A DNA stretch of 64,000 nucleotides from assembly GCF_010183535.1 (NCBI RefSeq), contig NC_071328.1, forward strand, positions 806,001-870,000, given 5' to 3'. Both the position numbers and the translations under genes were made by a program. Every line of letters starts with the position of its first letter. The first letter of the stretch is position 1. Under the pieces are notes generated by a model. It saw only the letters and a list, made by a program, of their open reading frames with translations. It ran no database searches and was not told the origin of the DNA. Source of the DNA: Caenorhabditis remanei (taxonomy: Eukaryota; Nematoda; Chromadorea; Rhabditida; Rhabditidae). Of this stretch, positions 1 through 11,900 are shown piece after piece.

Positions 1-2560
1 AACATAACTGTACCAGGCTTAAAAAATGCTATAAGACTCAAAAGATGCGCCAAACTCTGAAAAATTCTTGACTAGACCTAAAAATTTTAAAAATTTCAGT
101 CTCCTACCCAAGATTTCAATTCTGGCACAGTGTTTTGGGGCATTCACACAACATTTCAGCTCCTAGTCTCAAAAATTCGGGCTAGTCTCAAAAAAATGCG
201 TGAAATACCTCAAAAAACTAAAAAAAAACCGACACAGCCTCAAAAGAAATGTGCTCTGCTCCAAAAAGCTCAAAAATAGCTGTGCAGATGCTATGAGACT
301 CAAAAAAATGCGCCAAACTTTCAAAAAAAGCTTAAAATCATTGGAATTTTCAGCCTAACACAGTGTTTCGGGGCCTTGGACAGTTTTTAGCGTGTGAACC
401 CAACTTTTCAGCTCTAGTACCGATTGTTCAGCTTAAATTTCCGCAAGAAGCTCAAAAAACCGACTCAGACTCAAAAAAAGGCCTTTTCTTAGAAAAACTT
501 AAAAAATAACTGTGAGAAAGGTGTTAACACTCAAAAATTGCTTCAAACTTATAAAAAAGGTTTAAAAATTGAAATTTTCAGCCTGACATAGTGTTTTAGC
601 CCTGGTACCAATTTTTAAGCCTTAAGTACTTTTTAAAACGTTTCTTTTTTCCTTCAAAATAAAAACAACAGAAAATTCAAAAACAATCTTCTAAAAGGCT
701 CAAAAATCTCCAAAAACCTCAAAAATCACTGTGCCAGGTTATAAAAATGTTATAAGACTCAAAACCGGAGTAAAAATTGTCAAAACCCCGATTTACCAAA
801 CAAAAACCGTGGTATAGCTCAAAATTCCTTCTCAACTGGAGCACACTTGCTCAAAATTCTCAAAATTCAATTCCTTCTCCTATTTAGCGAATTTAGATAA
901 TTCAAGTATACGGGGAGAGGGGGAAAACGAAAACAAGAGAATCAGAAGGCATCAGAAAAAAAAAACAGGTGCCTCTCTTCTCTCTCTCTCTCTCCAGAAT
1001 ACAAAGAGAGAAGACGTCAAGATAGAGAGCAGCAAAAAAAAAGTAACATACGACTTCTTCTTTTTCTTGGCGCCATCGTTGTCACCGATGGAGAAGAAGC
1101 AAGAAGCAAGAAGACGTCGTCGTCGGAAAACGAGAAGAAGAAGAAGTATGTGTGCCAAATTAGGAGCACAGAGCACAGAGAGCTCCTTCTTCTGGAGCAC
1201 AAGGGACAAGCACAGAGAGAAGAAGAAAAAAGAGCGTTGATATGTCAAAAATGAGGAAAACTTAGTTGAGGAAAAGAAAACGGAGAAGAAAAAAGGAGAA
1301 TATGCAATTATCGGGTTAACGACTTGAAACTTCATAACCTCCTTTCCAGCCGGGCCGGGGTGCTCCATTATTTTTGAAAAAAAAATGGAGAAGAGAGAAA
1401 AAAAAAACTTTCAAAAAGAAGGGCGGAGGGTAAACAAAAAGTGGTTTTATTACTCTCTGCTTGGTGTGATGCAGGATTACTTTTGAGGAGTCCCAGTCTT
1501 AGGAAAGAGGAAAAAAACTTGATTTTTTAATGTTGGAAAAGTGAAATTTGACTTAGTTTAGCTCAAATCAGAAAATGGCGTTGACGGCGCGCCAGATAAT
1601 TTAAATACTGGACAGTAACAGGTAAGGAGATAGTAGTTTGAAGTTTCAGGCAAAAAAAATTGGTGGAAAAGCGTCAAAGACGCGCCAGACACGTAGAAAC
1701 AGCTGTTCGAAGCTTGAGATAATGAAGATTGTGTGTGAGAAAACGTCCAAGGCGCGACAGGTTTTTAGAGCGCCCACGGCGCGCCAGCCATGCTAGATTT
1801 TTCTCAAAGGATTTCCACTGTCTCTCAAAAAAAAAGTGTCGCCAGGCATGTCACAAACAATTTTACAGTCAGGACATCGCATTTTTTACGAAAACCTATA
1901 GAAATGCGCGCCAAAAGCGCCCCAGTAGTTGGTAGCCTAAAACCCAAAAATTGGGAAAACTTGTCCCGCCCTCAAAATATGGTTTTTCATACTTCTTTAT
2001 GTTTCAGAACAGCTAAAAAATAGCTTAAAACAGTAGAAACGCCAAAAATTGGGAAAACTAGTCCCCGTCGTCAAAATTTTGTTTCTCATACATTTTCATG
2101 CCCTAGAACAGCTGAAAAAAGCTAAACTTAAAAATTTAGAGTTTTGAGGTTTTTGTAAGGTTTTTTAAAGGATCAAATTTTAAGTTTTAGGGTTCTAAGT
2201 AGGTGTGTTCAAAAAATGTTGTCAAACTTTAAACCGGACGAATCGGAAACATACCGTTTTTACCTTAATAGTTGGTGACTGACCGTTCGTTCCAAGATCG
2301 GAATTTGCGGGATTTTGATTTACGGCGGCTCTCTACCGTACTTTACCCATAAAAAATTTTAAAAGCTTTTTCCGGTCAGCCACCGGTGCCAATGGGTCAC
2401 AAAAACAAATCAATATGTTCCAAAAAATTGTTCCCTCTCTCACAAACCGAAAACATGTAATATGAGAATTACCTAACAGCAAAAATTCGATACATTCTGA
2501 ACATGGGGCACCCTGGCTTTCCTTTCCTCTCCTTTTATGAACAGGCAAACCAACTAGTGC
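1..2560. other. unc-13 intron: degenerate CTCAAAAA repeats and purine-rich tract, no gene
   Basis: 1-850 consists of diverged units with GCTCAAAAA and TTTTCAGCCTAACACAGTGTT. 935-1300 is strongly purine-rich on plus (GAGAAGAAG runs); its minus-strand open frames (952-1368, 1017-1202) are low complexity. 1560-1930 has scattered GGCGCGCC motifs. I see no exon. Confidence 0.6.
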
Positions 2561-2567
2561 AAAAAAT

Positions 2568-2907
2568 CATACTTGCAAAATATCGGCCCGGCCCGGCTCG
2601 GCCCGTCGGCCCGGCCCGGTAGAGAAAGTTGCCGGCCCGGCCCGGCCCGGTCGGCCCGGAGTAAAAAAATGAGCACAATTTGTTCACAAAATTTTTCGAA
2701 ATTATTTAAAATTTTCATCAAAAATCGTCAAAAATCCTATGTACACTTGAGTTTTATCGATATGTAAAAACATAGTCGAAAATTCGACTTTTTTGCGAAA
2801 AAATCAAAAAATTTTCAAAAAAATTCAAATTTTCAAATTTTTGTACTGTGACCCGGGCCGACGGTGAAAATTCTCAAATCGGCCCGGCCCGGCCCGTTGC
2901 AAGTATG
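2568..2907. mobile_element. inverted-repeat element with CGGCCCGG arrays, copy 1
   Basis: Ends CATACTTGCAA / TTGCAAGTATG, next to runs of CGGCCCGGCC; interior has CAAAAATCCTATGTACACTT and GTCGAAAATTCGACTTTTTT. 340 bp. Confidence 0.75.
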
Positions 2908-3202
2908 CAAAAAATAATGATTAATTTCATTTTTTTGAATGGAAACTCTCCTGAGAGACATAAATTGTTATTCCTTCTCAAAGAAGGGAGCAACAGCACA
3001 AAAGCGCACAAAATGGAGTAGAGAGAGCAAGAGGGGGCAATCGTAATTAGTGTGTGTGTGTCCCCCGTTACTGAGAAGATTTATCGCCCAGCTAAGATCT
3101 GAATACGTTTATTTTCTGATTGACAGGAACGAAAACGAAAAGGAATTGAGATGGGGGGAGACGGGAGCCTAGATTTTAGAAAACATGCCTAAACTAAAAA
3201 AT

Positions 3203-3501
3203 CAGGGTTGGGAAATTCCGGGCCGGGACCGGCCGACTGAGAAATTTTCCTCGGCCCGGCCCTGTCGGCCCGGCTCCTGTAGAAATTTGAAATTTTTTGA
3301 AAAAATCTTGAATTTTTTTTGATTTTTTTTGCAAAAAAGTGGATTTTTCGACTGTGTTTTAGAATATCGGTAAAAACATTAGCGTACGAGAAATGTTGAG
3401 AATTTTGACTTTTTTTAAATGAAAATTTTGCAGAAATTTGTGAAAAAATGGTGTACATTTTTTGAATCCGGGCCGGGCCAGCCCAGAATTTCCCAACCCT
3501 G
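3203..3501. mobile_element. inverted-repeat element with GGGCCGGG ends, related interior
   Basis: Ends CAGGGTTGGGAAATTC / GAATTTCCCAACCCTG, then CCGGGCCGGG blocks. The interior is a reverse-oriented relative of the copy at 2568 (AAAAGTGGATTTTTCGACTG). 299 bp; TAAAAAATC is found outside both ends. Confidence 0.75.
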
Positions 3502-3509
3502 TAAAAAAT

Positions 3510-5290
3510 CCATGATCCTAGGGGGTGGGGCTTAAATTTTAAAGATGTTTAAGTGGTAAAAAGTGGTTTTTCGCCAAAATTTGGAATCTCTGGAATGCGT
3601 TGACTTAAAGGGGTGGAGCCTAATTTAGGTAACAGAATCCCCGCAGAAACCGATAAGTTGAATTAAATCCAAACTTTTAGAAACGATTTTTCAAAAATTG
3701 CATTGTTTCTGAAAGATTTTCGGAAAATTTTCATTCGGTTAGTAAAAAAACCTAGAATCTCATCAAGTTGTCCATTTTTGACCATTTTTAGTGTTTTTTG
3801 CAGAAATTTCATAGTACCAAAGGTAAAGGGTAAAGTTTAGAGTCACATTACCTTAGCGGCACAATCTAAGACGTTTTTAGGCGTTTAGGCACTCAAAAAG
3901 CCTAAATTTTTGAAATTTTCAAGCTTTCGTCTGCTAGAAACAGTATTTTTTCAAAAAAACGTTTGAAAATCGGCTTAAAACAAAAAACACAGTTGTCCAA
4001 GAGGACTACTCAAAGATTTATTCTTATTTTCAGTCGATTTCCTTCAATTTCGACTGATTTTTTTGCTAAAAAATTTAAAATGCAAAATTTAACTTGTCCA
4101 CGAGAACTACACGGACAGCTGTAAAAATTTAAGCTGATTTTGAGGATTTGAAAATCTGTGCACCTTTTGAAACTCCCGGTTTTTAAACAATTAACGGCAA
4201 AAAACTTTTAAAAACTAGTTTTTAGGGTGTACAGTAGGAAAAACTGACGGCCTAGAAAAAAAATAAAATATCCCAGGCCACCATTTCAAAAAGTTCTGCA
4301 AGAAAAATCCTTTCTCAGCAAAACTTCTAAGACGTCGTCTCGACACACACAGGAAATCCAGGAAAGGCGGAATTTCTGAGAGACTGAAAATTGAAAAAAA
4401 AAGAAAGAAAAAAAAGTGGGATGGAGAAATAGAAATAGAGAGGACTAGTGTATGTAGTAGGTCCGTGTTGTAAAAAGAAAAGCGGGAATATTTTTTCGGC
4501 GGAGTGATTCTCTCATGGGAGGTGTTGTCAGAAATGCAGAAATCTTTGACACTTATTTTGTGGCGGTGGTGGAGTGGAGCAGCGAACGAGGAGGAAAAAA
4601 AATGCTCCAAATTTTTGAGCAAAACACACAATAAGTAGCAGGAAAGTTTTGATAGATCGGTTTTTGGGCGGTTTGAGTCGATAAATTATCGGCAATGTCA
4701 AAAACATTCAGTTTGCAAGAGTAGTCGATAAAAACTTATCGGGGTTGTGAGATACCGGGTTTAAAAAAATTTCAAGTAAAGAAAAGTTGTATTTTTAAGA
4801 TTTTGAGCCAAAAAAGACTGAGCAAAGTGCCAAATTTAAATTTTACGTTAACCGCGACGCGCACGCAACGCGACTCAGAAACAAATTCAAATTTGTTCGT
4901 TGCGGACCCTACGCATCGTACTGCTGTGAATCATTGAGTTATTGTCTACTGTGGTCAAAAACAACGGAAAATATTGAATTATAAAAGACTTAGAAATGTA
5001 AGATTCTGTTTTCAAAAATGTCGAAATATTCGAAATTTTTGTCGCCTTAACCTTCAAGTTTGAAATGTAACTATTTTTGTCGATAAATTATCGGCAAAAT
5101 ATTTTTTTAACCCAAAAAAGATTTTTCCAGTGACGATTCTCGTGCAATTTTTCTGCAATTTTGTTCAAATTGCAGGTCTAAAAATTGATGAAAATTCCAA
5201 AAATCATAAATTTGGAATTTATGCTTTAAAACCTCCTACAATTATTGGGAACACATTTTTAAAGATTAACAAAAAAACAAAACAAAAAGT
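3510..5290. other. unc-13 intron, no gene seen
   Basis: AT-rich with ATAAATTATCGGCAA duplicated at 4682 and 5082 and a purine-rich stretch at 4380-4640. The expected next unc-13 exon (DIPEEEARYW block) is not here. Confidence 0.6.
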
Positions 5291-5291
5291 T

Positions 5292-5368
5292 TGCTGTCAT
5301 GCGGACTCGAACCCTGGTTGTTTTTCTGATAGGTCATCAGTCTACTTCGACCACTCGGCCAGCACTGG
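5292..5368 (-). pseudogene. tRNA-like relic, Leu/Ser type
   Basis: Minus strand carries an A-box-like TGGCCGAGTGG and a B-box-like GGTTCGAGTCC at tRNA spacing, but the T stem and acceptor stem do not pair. Probably a tRNA-derived pseudogene or short element inside the >5.7-kb unc-13 intron. Confidence 0.5.
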
Positions 5369-5783
5369 ATACCGCGATTTTCGAGTTTTTTCGCAAATTT
5401 TTTGAATTTCCCACCAATTTAGTTCTAGAGCATAAATTTAAAAGTGGTACCTTGATTTATCGACACAAATCAAAAACTGTGTCGATATAACTATGTACGT
5501 TCTACTAAAAATGAATGAACGAAGACGTTTCCCCTCCGAAAAACTAAAATATTCTCGGAAAAGAAAAATTGGGACCACCACAAAATGCATAAGGAAACGG
5601 CTGAGAGAGGGATAGAAAAACAAAACAAAAATAGAGAAGAGAACAGGTGAAAACTGGGAAAAGAGAGAGAGAGAAAGGTCCTAAAAGTGTATGCTGCACT
5701 TTTAGGATCCTGAGCCGGCCTAGAACTCCTCACGGCCACCAAAAAAAATTGCACAAAAGTGGGAAAAAAGGCTGAAAACTCAC

Positions 5784-5914
5784 CAAACGGCAGCTCGAAT
5801 CTCACATCAGCCAACAAGTTATGACCGGTTGGTCCGCGGGTGCCTACTGTCTGTCCGTTACGCGTCTCGAGTTCATGATCCATTTGGAGCCATTGACCGG
5901 AGCCGGCGGCGTTG
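5784..5914 (-). CDS. unc-13: unc-13 exon E: end of C2A
   Basis: Acceptor TTTTTTTCAG, 131 bp, donor G|GTGAGT. Encodes [20 protein letters not shown] and ends [14 protein letters not shown], matching the family's GPGEWLTLD...ICGTKxPTxHxILLDxRFELPx end of C2A. The next exon should begin in phase 1; it is not found between 1 and 5783, so the following intron exceeds 5.7 kb. Confidence 0.94.
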
Positions 5915-8900
5915 CTGAAAAAAATTGCCTTGAAATCAGCAAAAATTCACCAATTCGTGAGGTTTTTTATCGGAAAATTAGCGAAAAACGCTGAAAAACA
6001 ATCTAGTGGCCTAGAAAACCCCATGGCCGATTTTTGAGTTTTGGCTGGAAAAAGAACGGAAAAATGCTGAAAAATTGCTTAAAACCAGCGAAATCATTCA
6101 ATTTTCGAGTTTTTGACTGGAATCGGCTCAGAAATCGTTCATTTTCAAGATTCGCGGCAAAGAAACCGAAATAGTTTGAAACTACTCGAAATTTTCCACT
6201 TTTACTATTCCAGATACTTTAAAATCTAGGAGGAAGGCGGAAAAAATCCTAAAATCGCGGAAGGCGGTGTTCCGGACAACGCAGGTACAGCTGTTCCTGG
6301 TTCAAAAACATAGGATATGAGTTTTTACGTAATCAAAACTTTTGGGACCTCTAAACGCCAAAATCTTGTCAAATTTGACAGTGTGGAACGGCCCAAACTG
6401 TAAAAAAGTTTTATATACCAAAAAAATTTTTTATAAATTTTTTCCATTATTCATCGAAAATGTAAACAGTTTTGATGATTTTTCAGAATTTCATCTTATT
6501 CTGAATGATAGTCGAAAATTTGACTTTTCGGCGAAAAACAATTGAAAAATTTGGAAAAAAAAAAGAATTTTGGCGCCATTTATGCTGAAAATAAGAATTG
6601 CTAGATTTAAGGAATCTACTTTCGTCAGGAAATGTATTTTGGTCAGAAATTTCAAAAAATGTTAAAAAATATATATGACCGATTCGTCCAAGAGGAGGTT
6701 TCGATGAGTTTCTGTCATTTTTTCTCTCAGAAAATCGCTCTCAACGCACGCCGCCTGGGTTCAATTATTTCCAGAAATTTCCAAAATTCTTTTAGCAGAG
6801 CCATAACTAACCTGTACTTAACCTCCGACAACGGCATATAATGAACGCCTATCAATTTGTCCCATAAAACACCTTTCGCCCACAACTCGAGTACCATTCC
6901 GTCGTCCGGTCGATTCGTTTCACTGAAATTTTTTTGTTGTTGAAAATTTTGAAAGGCGTCAAAGACATTGACAAAATAAAAACGCTATAAATTTTAAATG
7001 TTCGTTTTAGAGACCAAAAACTTTTGTTCTGCGTTAAAAAAATTATAAAAAATGGTATTTTTAATTTTTTCCGATAGATGTCAAAATAAATTTTTTCAGC
7101 TGCTTCTGCGTCACCTGACACCTGGCAAATACAAAGAATATTCAGAATACTCACAATATGAATTCCTGTTCCCAGCACGGTAGATTGCCACGAACCGCCA
7201 CCGTTGTCGACTTCACATTTTGCAATTTTACCGTCACGTACGAGTTGAATTCGTCTGGAAAACATATATGTGGTTTAACAGGCTATTGGGGATTCTGGGA
7301 CGTTTTGGAACCGGATTTTTCGGAATTATCAGTTTCGAAACGTCCCAGAACCAGTTTTTTTGGATTTAGAACATAAAAAGAGTTAAAATCATACTTGTCA
7401 ACCGGGCCGAAACGGGCCGGCTCGTAACTCGCGCCAAAATGAATAATATGATCTGAAAAATATACCAAAATGTAGATCTCGACGAGTTCTATGCCCTTGA
7501 CCTACTACGGGCCGGATGGCTATTTGTTAATGTGCCGCGGGCCGGGAAAAAGTGCCAAAAAACGCGAAAATGGCCGAAAAAGCCATTCTAGCCCGGCCCG
7601 CGGCACATTAACGAATATCCATCCGGCCCGTAGTAGTAGCCCATACCATGGGCATAGAACTCGTCGAGATCTACATTTTGGTATATTTTTCAGCTCATAA
7701 CATTCATTTTGACGCGAGTTACGAGCCGGCCCGTGTCGGCCCGTTTTGGCCCGGTTGACAAGTATGGTTAAAATAAGTTTAAAAAATTTTGCTTTATGAT
7801 TTTAAGTACATTTGCGATTTTAAGTACGAAACCAGTATTTTTTTTGGATTTTCACAAATTTCTAACAGTTTAATGATAAAACGGATATATGTTTTGGTTC
7901 AATTGCTGTCCTGTGCTAAACATGACCGCAGAATTTGTATTTCTCAAAGTTTTTGAGGTGATATTTTACGTATATCACTTTTTAAATAAAATTTTTTGTG
8001 AAATATGAAAAGTTACAGTAGCAATCACTATAAAACAAATAGATTTCTATATTTCTGCAAAAAATAAAACACATAAATATAAATCGATAACAATAACACA
8101 ACAGTACGAGGCGGAAGGTCGACAAACAGATGTGTGAGCGTCGCGGTTTTTATTGATTCCGCCTCAAAAATAAATAACGGTAAACAACATCCTTGGTCTC
8201 TGGCAAGTTTTTTTGGCAACGTACCAAACGTATGCTAATAGACCTTCGGCTTACCAGGAATGTTCACGGAGCCAGTTTGGAGTCATAGGACGAGACCTAT
8301 ATCATTGGAAAGCAGAGAAAACGCTGATTCCAAATATTTATCCAACTTTTTTTCTTGAGGTCTGGTATTGGAGAAAATCGAGGTCAAAGTTTAAAAAAAG
8401 ACAAATTAATACCTTTGTTTTTATTTTTTCGAATTTCGACCTCAATTTTTGCAAATACCAGACTTCGAGGAAAAAAACTGAATATATATTTGGAATCAGC
8501 GTTTTCTCCGCTTTCAAATGATCAAGTTTTACAAGTCTGGATTAAGATTTTTCTTGAAACTTTAAAAATAATAAGAAAATAAGTTTGTTTTAAGCCATAA
8601 TTCTCAAAAACTCCTAAAATTTCATAATCATCGAACAGGAAATCTTTAAAAAAAAGAAAATTTTAGTCCCGAACTGTTTTTTTCAAAATTTGTGGTAACC
8701 TCCATGCTGGGAGCTTACTATAACAGGTCAAGCTCAAGTTATCAAATTTTCAAATTTATTCCGATTTTGAAATAATCGTGTTGTTTTGTTATGAATATCT
8801 GCAGTTTAAATTTTTAGTCGGAAATCGCAAGTAGAATTTCGCAAATATTTGAAAAAGTCCAAGTGCAAGGATCATAAAATTTGCAAAAATCAATGGAAAA

Positions 8901-11900
8901 TTAATTTTTTTCTGAAAAGAAGCGAATTTTTGTCCTTTTGACCATTTTTTTATGCATTTCTGCAAAATGTACAATTCCTAAATTCCAGAGTTTACAAATG
9001 ACGGAAATCGGAAGTTTTTTTCAAGACCGTTCAAAAGCTTTTCCAAAAGGACTACACGGTGTGAAAATCAAGCTTTTAGTTTTAATGGTTTTTAAAGCCA
9101 TACTTGTCAGTTTAAGCAGGTTAATATTGCAAAAATCCCATGCAACTCTGCTCAGGAACCACCTTTTGCAAAAAGTGCTTATTTTCCTAGGTCCCCCCTC
9201 CCTTCCAGAGAGGTCATATTTCTTTCCCCTTCTTCAATTTTCCAATTGAATTCCTCTCAGATTAAATCTTTCTTCTTCTTCTTTCTTCTGAAGACCCCCA
9301 TCTCATCATCTATTTCTTTGTGTTTGTGTGTGCATGTGTGTGTGCTCCAAGCTCCAAAAAAAGAACCCCGTAATTGCTCCGAGATGGAAGAAAAGAAGAG
9401 AAGATGATGATGATGATGATGTGACGAATACATTCACATATATTTGAAAAAAAAACACACAAAATATGACGGGATGGGAACGGGCCTAGGCCACGGATGT
9501 TTCTAGGCCCCGAGTTCAAAAAATTCAAAAAAATTTTTTTTCGAAAAAGAGCGAAAATTGTGGTTCTCATGTCTCCCAGGGGAGTGATGATCTGGAAAAA
9601 ATGTGCACAGCACAAATTTTCGGGGGAAGAATGAAGATTATAACTCAATTTTAGCGTTTTGGACAAGAATTGCGCGTGGGGATCAAAAATCGGAAAAATT
9701 CTTGTTCTTTGTTCAGAAAATTTGATTTTTTGGTAGAAAAGTGTATTTTTTGAGTGTTAGGCGTTAGAATTGCAGGGGGTTTTTATTTAGGGGGAGTTTA
9801 GTACAGCTCGGATAGGTCTTACTGTCCTTAAGACAGCTTGGCCTGGTCAAAAACGGTAGGAAAAATGTTTCAGGGTTGCTGAAGGGACCAGAGATGAGCG
9901 GAAGAGTTGGCGGAAGAAATCCTTAAATTGGCGGAGTAGATTTTCTTTGGTACGGTAGCAAAAAGTGTTCAATAGATGAAATTTGCAGCATAAATTTTTC
10001 TATCGATTGGAAAAAACATGACCAAAAAATATTAAAAACTAAACGAGTTACAGTCAGTTTAAGCCTGTATTCCGCCTTCCGCCCTGAGGCCATTTGGCCC
10101 TGAGGCCATTTGGCGGAAGACGGAAAACAAGCTTTAATGACTGTAACTCGTTTAGTTTTTAAAATTTTAATGCCCTGTTTTTTCCAATCGATAGACAAAT
10201 TTATGCTGCAAACTTCATCTATTGAACACTTTTTGCTACCGTACCAAAGAAAATCTATTCCGCCAATTTAAGGATTTCTTCCGCCAACTCTTCCGCTTAT
10301 CTCTGGAAGGGACTACCGTCAAAATTCAGCAAAAATTTGACAGTATGGTACGGCATAAAACTGTAAAAACCCATTTTTTAGGCCAAAAATGCTTTTGTTC
10401 GAAAGGAGTACACAATTTTATATCTAAATGTACGAAAAATAAGATTTGCTTTTTTCAGAAGCACAAGCACCAGGACTGTTTGAGCCTGAACAAAAATTTT
10501 TGTGAAACTTTTTTTCAGTTGCCATCTTTTTAGTGCTCAGAATGTTCTGAATCAGTTTAAATGTTGCCTTATCTCATTTTTTACTATTTCATATGCGTCT
10601 TCATATGACCCAACCCATTTTTTTCACATTCAAATACAATTCCAGTATTTTTGCTCTGAAAATCTAGTATTTTTATGTTTTCAGACGTCGGAATAAATAA
10701 AAAAAGGTCCCATCCATCAGAACTGTGAAAAATTAAATGTTCTATCTTATGAGTCAAAAAAACGTGAATTTTGATCAGAAATTGACTTTTTTAATGCAGA
10801 AAAGCAGATTTTCAGCTGTAACAGTGTCAAAGCATCGTCATGTACATGCTGTACAATTTTTGTTCGAAAATGTTTTCTTTTCGTTTTTCTGCAAAAAACT
10901 GCATTTCTGACCAAAATTCGCGTTTTCTGGCTAGTAATTTCACATTTTGAGTCCGTGTTCAGTTGTGTTCGTAGCGCTATCCAAGGCTGTCAGAAATCGC
11001 GGTCGCGGCTTTTTCCTGAAAATCTCAAACAGCCGCGGCTTTCTAGAGTTTCAACTGAAAACATAACTTGATATACGTTTGACTTTTTGGTATCAGTCTG
11101 ACCACCAGGGTTCGACCCCCACTGGTGCCAAAACTTTTTTTTTTAGCTATCAATACTGTACCTCACCAATCTCAACCTTTTTTTTCAATTCTCGACCTAA
11201 ACCCCTGTCCACATTTTCCAAACGGTAAGGAGTCTTCTCAACTATTCGTCATACATATTGTTTCCCCAATGGACACTCTTCCTCTCCTTTTTTCTCCTTT
11301 TTTCCACTTAATTTCCCTCCGGTGCCTCTTCCCCTCGCCTGCTAAACTTTCTAAACTTTCTTCAACCCCTTTTTCCTTTTTTTTGGAGTCAAGACAAAGA
11401 AAAATTCGATTAAAACCGTGGCAGGAATGCTAAGCGGGTTTCGTTTCTATGTAGATGGTGTGTCATCAAAATTTGTGTCCCGTTTTTTTTGGAAAAAAGG
11501 GGGACCAGGGCCATGAGAGCGAGAAATGGAGGGAGACAGGGATGAGATTTATTATTCCGGGTCGTCCATGAGAGGAGTGAAATGACAGGTGTCACCACGA
11601 CGAAATGATGAATTTCGCACGACGACGGTGGTGGAAGAGGGGAATGACAAATTTTGAGATTCGAGGGGAGAGGGGTTTGAAAAATTGAGAAAATCATGGA
11701 GGACACACGTCATGAGATTAATGAAAGGGATGTGGCAGGGAAAAAATTGAAGATTGGGTTACGGTAGTTGTACACATTATAGAAAAGCGTGCCTTGATAC
11801 CAGAGTTGTGCGGAAGTGATTTTTTCTAAAACGAAAGTCGGAAGTGATTTTTCTTATCCGGAAGTCGGAAGTCGGAAGTAAAATTTCTAATCCGGAAGTC

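Noticed and set aside
952..1368. 138-codon minus-strand frame rich in Phe, Leu and Ser
   Set aside because: Low-complexity reading of a GAAGAAG purine tract; no domain and no splice signals.
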